IMG/VR virus record: IMGVR_UViG_3300025137_000272
Coordinates: 1 to 24,775 of that record
Strand: one strand, 5' to 3'
Origin: a virus
Length of the DNA: 24,775 nucleotides
A model generated the notes under the pieces. It searched no databases and had not been told where the DNA came from. It saw only the letters and a list, made by a program, of their open reading frames with translations. Positions within the stretch are counted from its first letter, which is position 1. Each line of letters starts with the position of its first letter. Shown here in pieces: positions 1-6,179 of the stretch. A program made the position numbers and the translations under genes.

Positions 1-60
1 GAAAACGTAGCCGGCTACCGGTGCCACGATCCAGGTCATTATTTGATTGAGGAGTTCCAT
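1..60 (-). CDS. Partial small membrane protein, 5' end only (holin-like candidate)
   Basis: A minus-strand ATG at 58-60 opens a frame that runs off the left edge; 20 residues are visible. They begin MELLNQIMTWIVAPVAGYVF, a mostly hydrophobic stretch that would suit an N-terminal membrane anchor. The start overlaps the TGA of the upstream gene by one base (TGATG), which argues for translational coupling; there is no strong Shine-Dalgarno of its own. Phage genomes often have a small protein of this type (single N-terminal membrane segment followed by a coiled coil) near lysis or packaging genes, so a holin or accessory lysis role is possible. That is inference from 20 residues; the rest of the gene is needed. 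Confidence 0.55.
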   Translation of the reverse strand, partial: MELLNQIMTWIVAPVAGYVF

Positions 61-1667
61 CAGCGTGCGCCTAAGTCGTAATAAATACTTCTAATGGGCA
101 GCCTTTGCTTCTTATCAGCCTCGAAGTAATCGAATATTTGCTTTTCATAAGGATATTCTTGAGTTGCAGATGGCAATATATCAGATTTATCACCTGATGC
201 ACGGTTTTGTACATTTCTCGCTTCGACCTCTCCAGCGTTACGATAATATGCTTCTACTGGGTCATAAGAAACTTCTTTTGCGCTTTCGATACGTTTCAAA
301 AGAGCCTCAAGCACTCCGGCATTTTCACGAAATTTGTCGCGCTGTCGTTCAGTGCGTTTTACTGCATTTTTTCGATCTTTAGCGCTTGGTAACTGATTAA
401 AAGTATCTTCAACTTGCAAGCGCTCATATGGCCTTAAATCTTCTAAGTGATATTTTTTCATCAAAGAAGCTGCGTTAGCCACCCAAGCGCTTCGATCCGC
501 ACCTTTTTTTTGAGGCATTACCCCAAGCTGACCTCTTATCCTATCGCTATATTTGTACCAATCACCTAAACGGGGCAAGTCACGCGGCTTTTCGCCCCCT
601 TCTCTAGCTCGATTGATAATAGCATCTAAACTATCTAAATAGCTTGCAGTATAGAGCGGGCGCAATTCCATGCTTTTTTCACGATATTTTCCAGCTTTTG
701 AATAATTTTCCGCATACTGCGAGCTTTCAGATAATTGTCGTGCAAAAGATTTTGCTTGAGATGAAGAAAATGGGTCAGCGCCTAAAAATGGTTTTTCAAT
801 TGAGCTACCACGGCCTAAAAAACCTTCATGGTCCTGAATGGCATGCTGAACCTCATGCAATAGTGTTGATTTAATCTCATCCTCACCTCTGTCCGAAAGC
901 AAACTTATGCTTTTATTTCCACGATCAAATTGGCCGCGCGCATTTAAATCATCTGTTAATGTTACCGGCATATTTTCTAAAAACGGGTAAGCCTCAAATA
1001 GATCAGGATGGTCTAAAACTTCATTTAAATTATAGGTGCCGGTATCTGTTTTTTTTAATTTTGAAGCTTGATCTGGTATTTCAAAGCGCAAAATATTATC
1101 GCCCCCAATAAATCTCTGAGTTTCCTCAAATACTTTTCTAGGGTTTACGTTATCTTCCAACATTATTTCAGCGTTTACCGCCTTGTTAGACTGCATATCA
1201 GAAAGATTTGCCATCGGTCCTGCGAATACGTTTACCGTCGGCATCTCGCCAGGCTGGTTCATGCGCTGGATAAATGCCTCATAAACATCAGATCCGACTT
1301 GAGCCATACTATCGCCAGTGCCGGTCAAAGTTTCCTGGATCGCCTTTGCCGCTGCAAGAGCCGTCTGAGGGCCATAAAGCTTCACAATGCCAGCTGGTAT
1401 AGCAACGCCAGCAACATTAACCATAGCGCCCACATAATCGCCCTCACCAGCCATTTGCATCGCATCGAGCGTGTCACCGACCGGATTAAGCATATCGCCA
1501 ACCTCAACCACGTTCATGGCCGCTTGGCGCCCTCTGGGGCTCAGAAACTGGCTGGCATTATCACCGATATTTTCTAGGATGCCGTACAGCTGGGGAGTAA
1601 AACCACCGCGCTTTCTAAAATCCTGGTAATTTTGAGCCGCGCCTGTCAGCTGATCGTAAATGCTCAT
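60..1667 (-). CDS. Large zincin-like phage polyvalent protein (LPD23-like)
   Basis: 535 residues, unusually large for the small genes beside it. A hydrophobic, Gly/Ala-rich segment lies near residues 78-96. A zincin-type HExxH motif (HEVQH, 271-275, inside LLHEVQHAIQD) is followed about 205 residues later by AYYRNAGEVEARNVQNR (474-489), whose Glu residues could give the third zinc ligand. The pairing of HEVQHAIQ with GEVEARN is one I associate with the LPD23-type domain of phage 'large polyvalent proteins', which are thought to be carried into the host with the DNA. The N-terminal part (1-160) is helical and resembles no domain I know. The start ATG at 1665-1667 overlaps the TAG of the upstream Gly-rich gene by 4 bases. 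Protease activity and delivery into the host are inferences; the gene is certain. Confidence 0.8.
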   Translation of the reverse strand: MSIYDQLTGAAQNYQDFRKRGGFTPQLYGILENIGDNASQFLSPRGRQAAMNVVEVGDMLNPVGDTLDAMQMAGEGDYVGAMVNVAGVAIPAGIVKLYGPQTALAAAKAIQETLTGTGDSMAQVGSDVYEAFIQRMNQPGEMPTVNVFAGPMANLSDMQSNKAVNAEIMLEDNVNPRKVFEETQRFIGGDNILRFEIPDQASKLKKTDTGTYNLNEVLDHPDLFEAYPFLENMPVTLTDDLNARGQFDRGNKSISLLSDRGEDEIKSTLLHEVQHAIQDHEGFLGRGSSIEKPFLGADPFSSSQAKSFARQLSESSQYAENYSKAGKYREKSMELRPLYTASYLDSLDAIINRAREGGEKPRDLPRLGDWYKYSDRIRGQLGVMPQKKGADRSAWVANAASLMKKYHLEDLRPYERLQVEDTFNQLPSAKDRKNAVKRTERQRDKFRENAGVLEALLKRIESAKEVSYDPVEAYYRNAGEVEARNVQNRASGDKSDILPSATQEYPYEKQIFDYFEADKKQRLPIRSIYYDLGAR

Positions 1668-2314
1668 ACCCGCATTCCCCCGCTAGCATCCATTCCAGAG
1701 AAATACGATGGCGCCGCCGGCTGCGATCGACCATAGAGCGCGTCATACATCTGCATTTGTGTCCTGGCGTTTAAAAACTTAACGCCTGGGCTTTCAGTAA
1801 ATTCAGAGAAAGTCGGGATGCCGGTATTATTTTGCGCCGGCATATTCTCATACACAGAGGGGTTATTTATTGCCGCTTTTGGATCATTTGTATCACTAGG
1901 ATTTGTTGCTGTTGCAAACGGTATGTTAGGCCGCACTGGCGGCGTAAAGATTTGCGGATCTTGCGCAACATTTTGCGCAATATTCTCAGAGCCCATCGGG
2001 TTTATGCCCAGAATGTTGGCCAAGATCGAATAAGGATTACCCTCAAAATAATCGCCAGAATATCCAAAACCACCGCCGTCAAACGCATCAGTCATAAATG
2101 GAACCGGCTGCTCATGCTTGATCCGCGTGCCACCGCCAGGGGCATCATCACCGCTGGCAAACGTACCGCCAAAGATTTTAGGACCACCCAGGCTATTACC
2201 AATCGCGCTAATGATCCCGCCGCCCTCAAATGCTGGGCCAGAAGCACCAGGGCCACCGCCGTCAAACATATCTGAAAACGATGTGTAGCTTTTCTCTTTA
2301 TCTTTTTTTGCCAT
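1664..2314 (-). CDS. Gly/Asn-rich hypothetical protein
   Basis: 216 residues with no recognised domain. The first 12 residues are Lys-rich (MAKKDKEKSYTS). The next 90 are Gly-rich, with a degenerate repeat of the form (M/A)FDGGG(P/F)G: SDMFDGGGPGASG, then PAFEGGGIIS, then DAFDGGGFGYSGDYFEG. The remainder is Asn/Pro-rich and ends in SGMDASGGMRV. Such composition suggests a largely disordered protein, perhaps virion-associated. The start ATG at 2312-2314 directly abuts the stop of the DUF6321-like gene, and its own stop overlaps the start of the zincin-like gene by 4 bases. Function unknown. Confidence 0.75.
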   Translation of the reverse strand: MAKKDKEKSYTSFSDMFDGGGPGASGPAFEGGGIISAIGNSLGGPKIFGGTFASGDDAPGGGTRIKHEQPVPFMTDAFDGGGFGYSGDYFEGNPYSILANILGINPMGSENIAQNVAQDPQIFTPPVRPNIPFATATNPSDTNDPKAAINNPSVYENMPAQNNTGIPTFSEFTESPGVKFLNARTQMQMYDALYGRSQPAAPSYFSGMDASGGMRV

Positions 2315-2563
2315 CTAGCACTTCCATCTTTTTCTAGCAGCCTTGCCACGCTCACCCGTCCAGGATCTTGACCTGGCGCAAAATGATTTCTTCCTGGCCT
2401 TCTCAGACTTGCTCTTAGGATTAGGCGCCGGTGCCTTTAGATTTGACCCCGTTGCCTTGTTATATTTTGCGCGCCCCTTGGCAGTCAGACCACCGCCGCG
2501 CTTTACCGAAAGCTTCTCGCCGCGCCCGACCGACAGGCTTGGGCCACTCTTACGCTTGCTCAT
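2315..2563 (-). CDS. Small basic protein, DUF6321-like
   Basis: 82 residues, very rich in Lys, Arg, Gly and Ser. The sequence contains SLSVGRGEKLSVKRGGGLTA, KYNKATGSNLKAPAPNPKSK and KSFCARSRSWTGERGKAARK, and ends RWKC. This string of motifs is what I recall for the family annotated DUF6321, widespread in tailed phages and commonly encoded near the terminase or structural genes. The two Cys residues (in SFCARS and at the C-terminus) fit the family. The high positive charge suggests nucleic-acid binding or a virion component, but no function is established. The ATG at 2561-2563 lies 14 bases inside the end of the upstream 63-residue gene, so the two are tightly coupled. Confidence 0.85.
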   Translation of the reverse strand: MSKRKSGPSLSVGRGEKLSVKRGGGLTAKGRAKYNKATGSNLKAPAPNPKSKSEKARKKSFCARSRSWTGERGKAARKRWKC

Positions 2564-2741
2564 CCAAAAAACTCACACACCGATAATCTACGATCCGATA
2601 GCCAGGGTTTTTTCTAACAACCGCTTGCAAACCAAATCGCTGCACCATTTGCTCGCACTGCTCTCTTGACCCAAAAGCCGGACTGCCAACCGTCATGCAC
2701 TCAGTTTGCGAACACAGCAAAAAGAGCGCACCGAAAATCAT
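2550..2741 (-). CDS. Small Cys-containing probable exported or membrane-anchored protein
   Basis: 63 residues. The N-terminus MIFGALFLLCSQTECMTVGS is short and hydrophobic and would suit a signal peptide or lipobox-like anchor, though no clear LAGC-type lipobox is present. Cys residues occur at about 10, 15, 29 and 54, an even number, so disulfides are possible if exported. The start ATG (2739-2741) overlaps the TGA of the upstream 50-residue gene in an ATGA, and the stop lies 14 bases into the next gene. I do not recognise the family. Its place among phage packaging and lysis-adjacent genes suggests an accessory envelope-facing peptide, which is inference. Confidence 0.65.
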   Translation of the reverse strand: MIFGALFLLCSQTECMTVGSPAFGSREQCEQMVQRFGLQAVVRKNPGYRIVDYRCVSFLDEQA

Positions 2742-2890
2742 TTCTTCTTGGCTTTTTTCTTCGCCGTCTTAGCCGCAGCCTTAAAAGCCTTGGCAGTCGG
2801 CGCGCCAGGAGATCCAGCCTTGCGCATCCGCTCGCCAGATCCGGCCTTTATGCGCTTGCGCTTTTTCTGAATGTTCTCGTAAAGAGACAT
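2738..2890 (-). CDS. 50-residue Lys-rich phage protein (MSLYENI family)
   Basis: Found by translating the gap by hand: ATG at 2888-2890, TGA at 2738-2740, 50 residues. It begins MSLYENIQKKRKRIKAGSGE, contains AGSPGAPTAKAFKAAAKTAK and ends in KKKAKKK. Small basic proteins starting MSLYENI and containing GAPTAKAF are, from memory, recurrent in marine tailed phages near structural or terminase genes; no function is known. Both ends overlap neighbours: its ATG shares one base with the TAA of the 23-residue gene upstream, and its TGA overlaps the ATG of the 63-residue gene downstream. The charge suggests DNA binding or a virion role. Confidence 0.8.
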   Translation of the reverse strand: MSLYENIQKKRKRIKAGSGERMRKAGSPGAPTAKAFKAAAKTAKKKAKKK

Positions 2891-2961
2891 TACTTAAACA
2901 TGCCTGATTTTTTGCCCTTGGGCTTTTTCTTAGGCTTTGGTTTCTTGCTACCGTAATTCAT
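2890..2961 (-). CDS. 23-residue Lys/Pro-rich micro-protein
   Basis: ATG at 2959-2961, TAA at 2890-2892, 23 residues: MNYGSKKPKPKKKPKGKKSG then MFK. Eleven of the 23 residues are Lys. It would be ignored on length alone, but its ATG overlaps the TGA of terL (ATGA at 2958-2961) and its TAA overlaps the next ATG by one base, so it fills the space between two genes exactly. Similar tiny Lys-rich peptides ending in SGMFK-like tails occur next to MSLYENI-type genes in phages, as far as I remember. It may be a real DNA-binding peptide or a coupling leader. Confidence 0.65.
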   Translation of the reverse strand: MNYGSKKPKPKKKPKGKKSGMFK

Positions 2962-4364
2962 GCGACACCTCGCAGATTTCGCCGTATAGGCTTATTCCAT
3001 CTCGACGCCCCAGATGACCCGTGCAACGCAATCGCCGCATCCCCAGAGAGGCTTAAACAAAGCGCGTCAGCCATGTCGGGGCTCTTCAACCCGCGTGACT
3101 TCATATCGCTCTTACTTTCGATTTTTATCTTACCGCTTGAGGTAAAACTATACTTAGGGGCAGAAAGTTCGCTCAATAGATTTTCATCGCGCGGCAATCG
3201 ACAATCACGCGCCTCTAGCCACGCCTTCAAACGAAACCATAACTCTGCCCTCAAATTGAGGTACTGAGTGCCCATTGAGGGGCTTTCGGACACATTGATC
3301 CCCTGGACAGGCAAACCCAACTCAGTGAGCCTGTCAGCCACTCCAGCGCCCAATCCCGAACTGTCCACAAATATCTGCCCTGGCTGATCAGAGGGCGGCA
3401 ACGCCTCATATTCAGCCATCACCGATCCAGACAGCTGCATCAGATCCAATTTGCGCCAGACGCGCATGTCAGTCACAACCCGACCGACACGCTTGCAAAG
3501 CACACTCGCATCGTCGCCCATGCGCGCAACATCCAACGACCAAACCGCCGTCACGCCGTCAGCCGCCTCAATGTCACGATGCATCGCGCTCTCAACCAAA
3601 TGCAGCGGTATCACCGTGTCATCGTCATGCACCGGAAACTCGCCAGTGACCCTTGTCCTCCACGCGTTAGTGCCCTCGCCATATCGCTCGCGCATCTCCT
3701 CGACATATTCAGATGATACCCTCGGGCTATCCAAACAACTAACCGTCCTGGTCCACCAGTTTTTTTGAAGACGATGGTGCGTGTCATAGAAAAACCCAGA
3801 GCCGCGCGTAGGGTTGCCGAGCAAAATCGTATGGGCATGCTCGCCAGACATCGAGCCAGCGGATGCCGCAAACACCTCTTCCGGTATCCCAGAGGCTTCA
3901 TCGGCGCACAAAAGTACATGATCTGAGTGTACGCCCTGCAAACTTTCTGGGCTTTCCTTCCGGCTGGTCTTCGCCGCAATAAAAGCCTCGCTAGGCGCAG
4001 CGATCAACTCGACACGATCAGACTTAACATTTAAAAGCTTCTGCAACGGCTCCGGCATCTCCCGAACCCATCTTTTTAGCTCCGCAAACAGCGCATCAAA
4101 CAGCTGGCTGGATGTCGGCGCCGTTACGACAACCTTCACCGGAAACCTGGTCAGCAAGAACCACAACATCAACCACGATGTGCCAGTAGATTTGCCAACG
4201 CCATGACCGCTGGCAACGCTGCACCGGCGCTCGCCGCTGGCAATCGCATTCATCAATTCCTTCTGCCAAGGGTCAGGCTCGCAATTTAAAACCTCTTGAA
4301 CGAACAAGACAGGCCGATTGCGGTATCGCCTTACAAAATCTTCAAATGCATTAATTTCCGGCAT
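2958..4364 (-). CDS. terL: Terminase large subunit (packaging ATPase-nuclease)
   Basis: 468 residues, normal length for TerL. The ATPase domain is N-terminal: a Walker A GHGVGKST at 53-60, and a Walker B VLLCADEA at 150-157 with D155 and E156. TAPTSSQLFD (81-90) lies between them, and LLGNPTRGSG (181-190) is the usual coupling segment. The RNase H-like nuclease domain follows, with candidate metal ligands D278 (VWSLDVARMG), D334 (IFVDSSGLGAG) and D430/D433 (SPDMADALCLSL). The protein would bind the portal vertex, pump DNA into the prohead using ATP and cut it at the end. The ATG at 4362-4364 shares one base with the stop of the upstream 72-residue gene, so it is coupled to it and to terS. All key motifs look intact. 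Confidence 0.97.
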   Translation of the reverse strand: MPEINAFEDFVRRYRNRPVLFVQEVLNCEPDPWQKELMNAIASGERRCSVASGHGVGKSTGTSWLMLWFLLTRFPVKVVVTAPTSSQLFDALFAELKRWVREMPEPLQKLLNVKSDRVELIAAPSEAFIAAKTSRKESPESLQGVHSDHVLLCADEASGIPEEVFAASAGSMSGEHAHTILLGNPTRGSGFFYDTHHRLQKNWWTRTVSCLDSPRVSSEYVEEMRERYGEGTNAWRTRVTGEFPVHDDDTVIPLHLVESAMHRDIEAADGVTAVWSLDVARMGDDASVLCKRVGRVVTDMRVWRKLDLMQLSGSVMAEYEALPPSDQPGQIFVDSSGLGAGVADRLTELGLPVQGINVSESPSMGTQYLNLRAELWFRLKAWLEARDCRLPRDENLLSELSAPKYSFTSSGKIKIESKSDMKSRGLKSPDMADALCLSLSGDAAIALHGSSGASRWNKPIRRNLRGVA

Positions 4365-4582
4365 CAGTGAAACGTAGCCCCATCAGCCTCATGCATCGCC
4401 TCTAAGATTTCATCAAAATCCTCTTCACTCTCTTGCGCCAAGCAATCAGCCGCCAGGATCAGCATGTGATACATCCCCCGCTCACCAACATCACTTAGCG
4501 TGACCAGACGATCGTCCTTGCGGCATACCAGGGCAAAGTCATCAGCCCAGCGCAAATAATCCATCACCTCAGTCGCCTTCAT
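4364..4582 (-). CDS. Small acidic hypothetical protein between terS and terL
   Basis: 72 residues, acidic, with two Cys and no recognised domain. It begins MKATEVMDYLRWADDFALVC and ends in a Glu/Asp-rich helix (EESEEDFDEILEAMHE type) followed by ADGATFH. It looks all-helical. The start lies 14 bases inside the end of terS, and its TGA shares a base with the terL ATG, so the three genes form one coupled unit. That position suggests a role in packaging, perhaps as a terminase accessory or a regulator of head assembly, but nothing in the sequence shows it. Confidence 0.8.
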   Translation of the reverse strand: MKATEVMDYLRWADDFALVCRKDDRLVTLSDVGERGMYHMLILAADCLAQESEEDFDEILEAMHEADGATFH

Positions 4583-5006
4583 GCTCGATCACCTCGCTTT
4601 GAACCTTACGCAGCGCATCCAGGTGCTGCGCGTGAATGTTCACCTGGACCTGTTGATTGGCCCTGGTCGTGTTCCAGCGATCAGGATCCATTGCGGAAGC
4701 GATCCACTTCCTCACAGCTATCCGCTCGCGCGCCTTGGATATCGCGGCGCTTTCTTCCGGCACGTTGTCAGCGATCTCCAGAGCGGCGTCCGCTAGCTGT
4801 TCCGCGCCCTGGCGTTGCGCCTCACGCAGCTGGGTCCGATATTCCGACTTATTGAGGATGCCGGAAAGCATGTTCCGCGATACTTGGAATTCACGGGCAA
4901 TCGAGGCGATGGTGCGACCGTTTGAAATTTCCTCAAAAATTTTTTCGACGCCGCCGGTTTCCGCGATAATAGCCATAAGGGTACGATGTTTTTTCTTCCC
5001 TGCCAT
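4569..5006 (-). CDS. terS: Terminase small subunit-like DNA-binding protein
   Basis: 145 residues, typical TerS length. After a basic start (MAGKKKHRT) a helix-turn-helix is visible at about 20-53: GGVEKIFEEISNGRTIASIA then REFQVSRNMLSGILN. The middle (58-110) is a long helical region rich in Glu, Ala and Arg that would serve oligomerisation. The C-terminal half contains RKWIASAMDPDRWNTTRANQ, a phrase I associate with TerS-like proteins. The ATG at 5004-5006 is preceded on the minus strand by AAGGATCACTT, a good ribosome binding site. It is the first gene of the packaging cluster, with terL two genes downstream. It would recognise the cos or pac site and load TerL. Assignment rests on the helix-turn-helix, length and neighbourhood. 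Confidence 0.85.
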   Translation of the reverse strand: MAGKKKHRTLMAIIAETGGVEKIFEEISNGRTIASIAREFQVSRNMLSGILNKSEYRTQLREAQRQGAEQLADAALEIADNVPEESAAISKARERIAVRKWIASAMDPDRWNTTRANQQVQVNIHAQHLDALRKVQSEVIEHEGD

Positions 5007-5105
5007 AAGTGATCCTTTTTTTTCAATTTACGCATAATTTTTTTTCAGCGCATTGTTTGGCGAAAATTCTGTGCGTGATTACTTGCCCAGCTTTTCAGCC
5101 AGGCA

Positions 5106-5122
5106 CCCCCCCTGGGGGGGGG
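5106..5122. repeat. G/C homopolymer palindrome upstream of terS
   Basis: Seven C, one T and nine G in a row form a nearly perfect inverted repeat that stands out sharply in this mixed-composition window. It is about 100 bases upstream of terS. It could be part of a terminase recognition or cutting site, a G-tract structure, or an assembly-unstable homopolymer. Confidence 0.6.
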
Positions 5123-5156
5123 TAAAATTCTGAAATCGCCTGGAAAACGGCCGCTT

Positions 5157-5174
5157 TTGAAACCCTTTTGAAAC
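5157..5174. promoter_or_regulatory. Paired TTGAAAC motifs upstream of terS (operator candidate)
   Basis: TTGAAAC occurs at 5157-5163 and 5168-5174, embedded in TTTTGAAACCC and TTTTGAAACCATG, one DNA turn apart. The same tandem arrangement and the 13-base string TTTTGAAACCATG recur in the integrase/repressor control region (14622-14640 and 14782-14794). This suggests one regulator, most simply the S24-like repressor, binds at both places. Confidence 0.4.
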
Positions 5175-5296
5175 CATGCCTTGTAACCCACTGATATCAT
5201 TAAGACTATGTAGCATAAACAGTTACATTTGATGTCACATATACCCCGTCTCGCGTACACGCGCGCGGATTTGTGCCAATGTGCAAATCCCTGGTC

Positions 5297-5893
5297 CTAG
5301 CTAAACGGGATCGGATCATCAGCTGGGTCACGCTGTGGTAGATCTAAGCTAGTAACTTGAGCCGAAGGGAATGCAGCCTTCACTACACCTGTCGCTTCCC
5401 CTAACTTGCTCTTGCGCCAGTGCGAGTAATACACGCCAACCTCATGCAGTGTGATTAGCTCTAGGTCAGGCCGATCAGCTGATACCTTCGGCCACGCATC
5501 CTGGTCGAGTAAGATCGCTGCGCGCACGCCATCCACCTCGAACTCCCAGTAGCTAGCGTCTGCCCCGACAGCACCGGTAGCTGTTGCCATCTCATCCATC
5601 TTGATCATGCCTCGAATGCAATCATCAGCGCAGTGCCTTGCCTGGGCTGCATCACATGCATTGAGTGCATCGTTCAGCGCGCCCAATGCCTGGCCATACC
5701 TATGAGCCATCTCAGGCTCTACCAGCTGCACCAGGCGATCGACGCCCCACTTCTGATTGAGATGCTGCACCCAGCGATCGAAGCCGGCTATCGCCAGGTC
5801 AACCTCGATCTCTTCCTTTGTCGCGGCCGGTTCTAATAACCGATCGAACTTCTTTGTTCTGGCCTTTCCTTTGGCCTTGTACGCGCCCCTCAT
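5297..5893 (-). CDS. Hypothetical protein with SSB-like acidic C-terminal tip
   Basis: 198 residues, no recognised catalytic domain. The N-terminus is basic (MRGAYKAKGKARTKK). A helical region at 27-115 holds Cys residues at about 80, 88 and 92. A predicted beta-containing part follows at 118-180, with YWEFEVDGVRAAILLDQDAW and LELITLHEVGVYYSHWRKSK. The last ten residues are DPADDPIPFS, resembling the DDIPF tip by which bacterial SSB recruits repair proteins, although no OB fold is evident. It is the last gene of the replication operon; its ATG overlaps the TGA of the 59-residue gene upstream (ATGA). A replication-accessory role is suggested by place and tail only. Confidence 0.8.
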   Translation of the reverse strand: MRGAYKAKGKARTKKFDRLLEPAATKEEIEVDLAIAGFDRWVQHLNQKWGVDRLVQLVEPEMAHRYGQALGALNDALNACDAAQARHCADDCIRGMIKMDEMATATGAVGADASYWEFEVDGVRAAILLDQDAWPKVSADRPDLELITLHEVGVYYSHWRKSKLGEATGVVKAAFPSAQVTSLDLPQRDPADDPIPFS

Positions 5894-6069
5894 TTCAAAG
5901 CACCGCTAGTAAGCCTGAGATATTCATCTTCAAGCAATCTCAGGTAATCACCTATGATGTCTTTCTGGATCGTCAGGTCCATTTCGCGGTAACCAACATT
6001 CATGCCGACTTTGCCCTCGCCAGCTGTCCGATCATAATACAACATCCCCATTTCTACGATGTCATCCAT
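5890..6069 (-). CDS. 59-residue hypothetical protein
   Basis: Found by hand in the gap: ATG at 6067-6069, TGA at 5890-5892. It begins MDDIVEMGMLYYDRTAGEGK and ends in a helical, Leu/Arg/Glu-rich tail (DYLRLLEDEYLRLTSGALK). There is no recognised domain. Support comes from the ATGA overlap with the next gene and from a codon pattern that keeps the frame open across the whole gap. The first 20 bases of the gene overlap one arm of a perfect 12-base inverted repeat (6050-6061 with 6086-6097), so its expression may be controlled by whatever binds the TAGAAA cluster just upstream. A later in-frame ATG (residue 7 or 9) is a possible alternative start; no strong ribosome binding site favours either. 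Confidence 0.65.
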   Translation of the reverse strand: MDDIVEMGMLYYDRTAGEGKVGMNVGYREMDLTIQKDIIGDYLRLLEDEYLRLTSGALK

Positions 6070-6177
6070 CAGAAGAAATCCGGTGCATCGTAGAAATATA
6101 GAAAGCCTTATAGGCTTTTTCTATTTCCTCTACGCTTTGCGGGTGTAGAAAAAGTGTAGAATTTCTATTTTTTCTAC
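6050..6177. repeat. Dense TAGAAA/TTTCTA repeat cluster (origin or operator candidate)
   Basis: Within 128 bases the hexamer TAGAAA or its complement TTTCTA, or a one-base variant, occurs about nine times in both orientations: near 6051, 6091, 6099, 6118, 6145, 6155, 6162 and 6171, with a weaker copy near 6128. Several are extended to GTAGAAA or TGTAGAA. They form nested inverted repeats: ATTTCTACGATG/CATCGTAGAAAT at 6050-6061 and 6086-6097; AAAGCCT/AGGCTTT at 6102-6108 and 6112-6118; and GTGTAGAAAAA with its complement around 6143-6178. The space is non-coding except for the left edge. Iterons of this kind mark replication origins or multi-site operators. The small helix-turn-helix gene directly beside it is a candidate binder. 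Confidence 0.65.
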
Positions 6178-6179
6178 AC

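Larger units (their letters stand above)
5007..5296. other. Intergenic region upstream of terS: candidate late promoter/operator and packaging-site region
   Basis: About 290 bases with no convincing gene. It holds a C7-T-G9 block (5106-5122), two direct copies of TTTTGAAACC 11 bases apart (5155-5175), and two inverted repeats just after the stop of the 198-residue gene: GGATTTG/CAAATCC at 5267-5273 and 5284-5290, and CGCGT/ACGCG near 5252-5263. The first could be a weak terminator but lacks a T-run on the minus strand. No clear sigma70 promoter was found. The position just upstream of terS suits a late-operon control region and a cos or pac site; both are inferences. Confidence 0.5.

Noticed and set aside
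1068-1577. A 169-residue plus-strand frame opposite the zincin-like gene
   Set aside because: His/Arg/Ile-rich shadow of the real minus-strand gene; no ribosome binding site.
5045-5260. A 71-residue minus-strand frame upstream of terS
   Set aside because: No ribosome binding site, odd composition (Cys-rich start, Pro and Trp from the G/C block), and it covers operator-like repeats; treated as non-coding.
6099-6124. Intrinsic terminator at the AAAGCCT/AGGCTTT hairpin
   Set aside because: The T-run is on the plus strand, where no gene lies upstream; on the minus strand the run is broken. It is kept as part of the repeat cluster.
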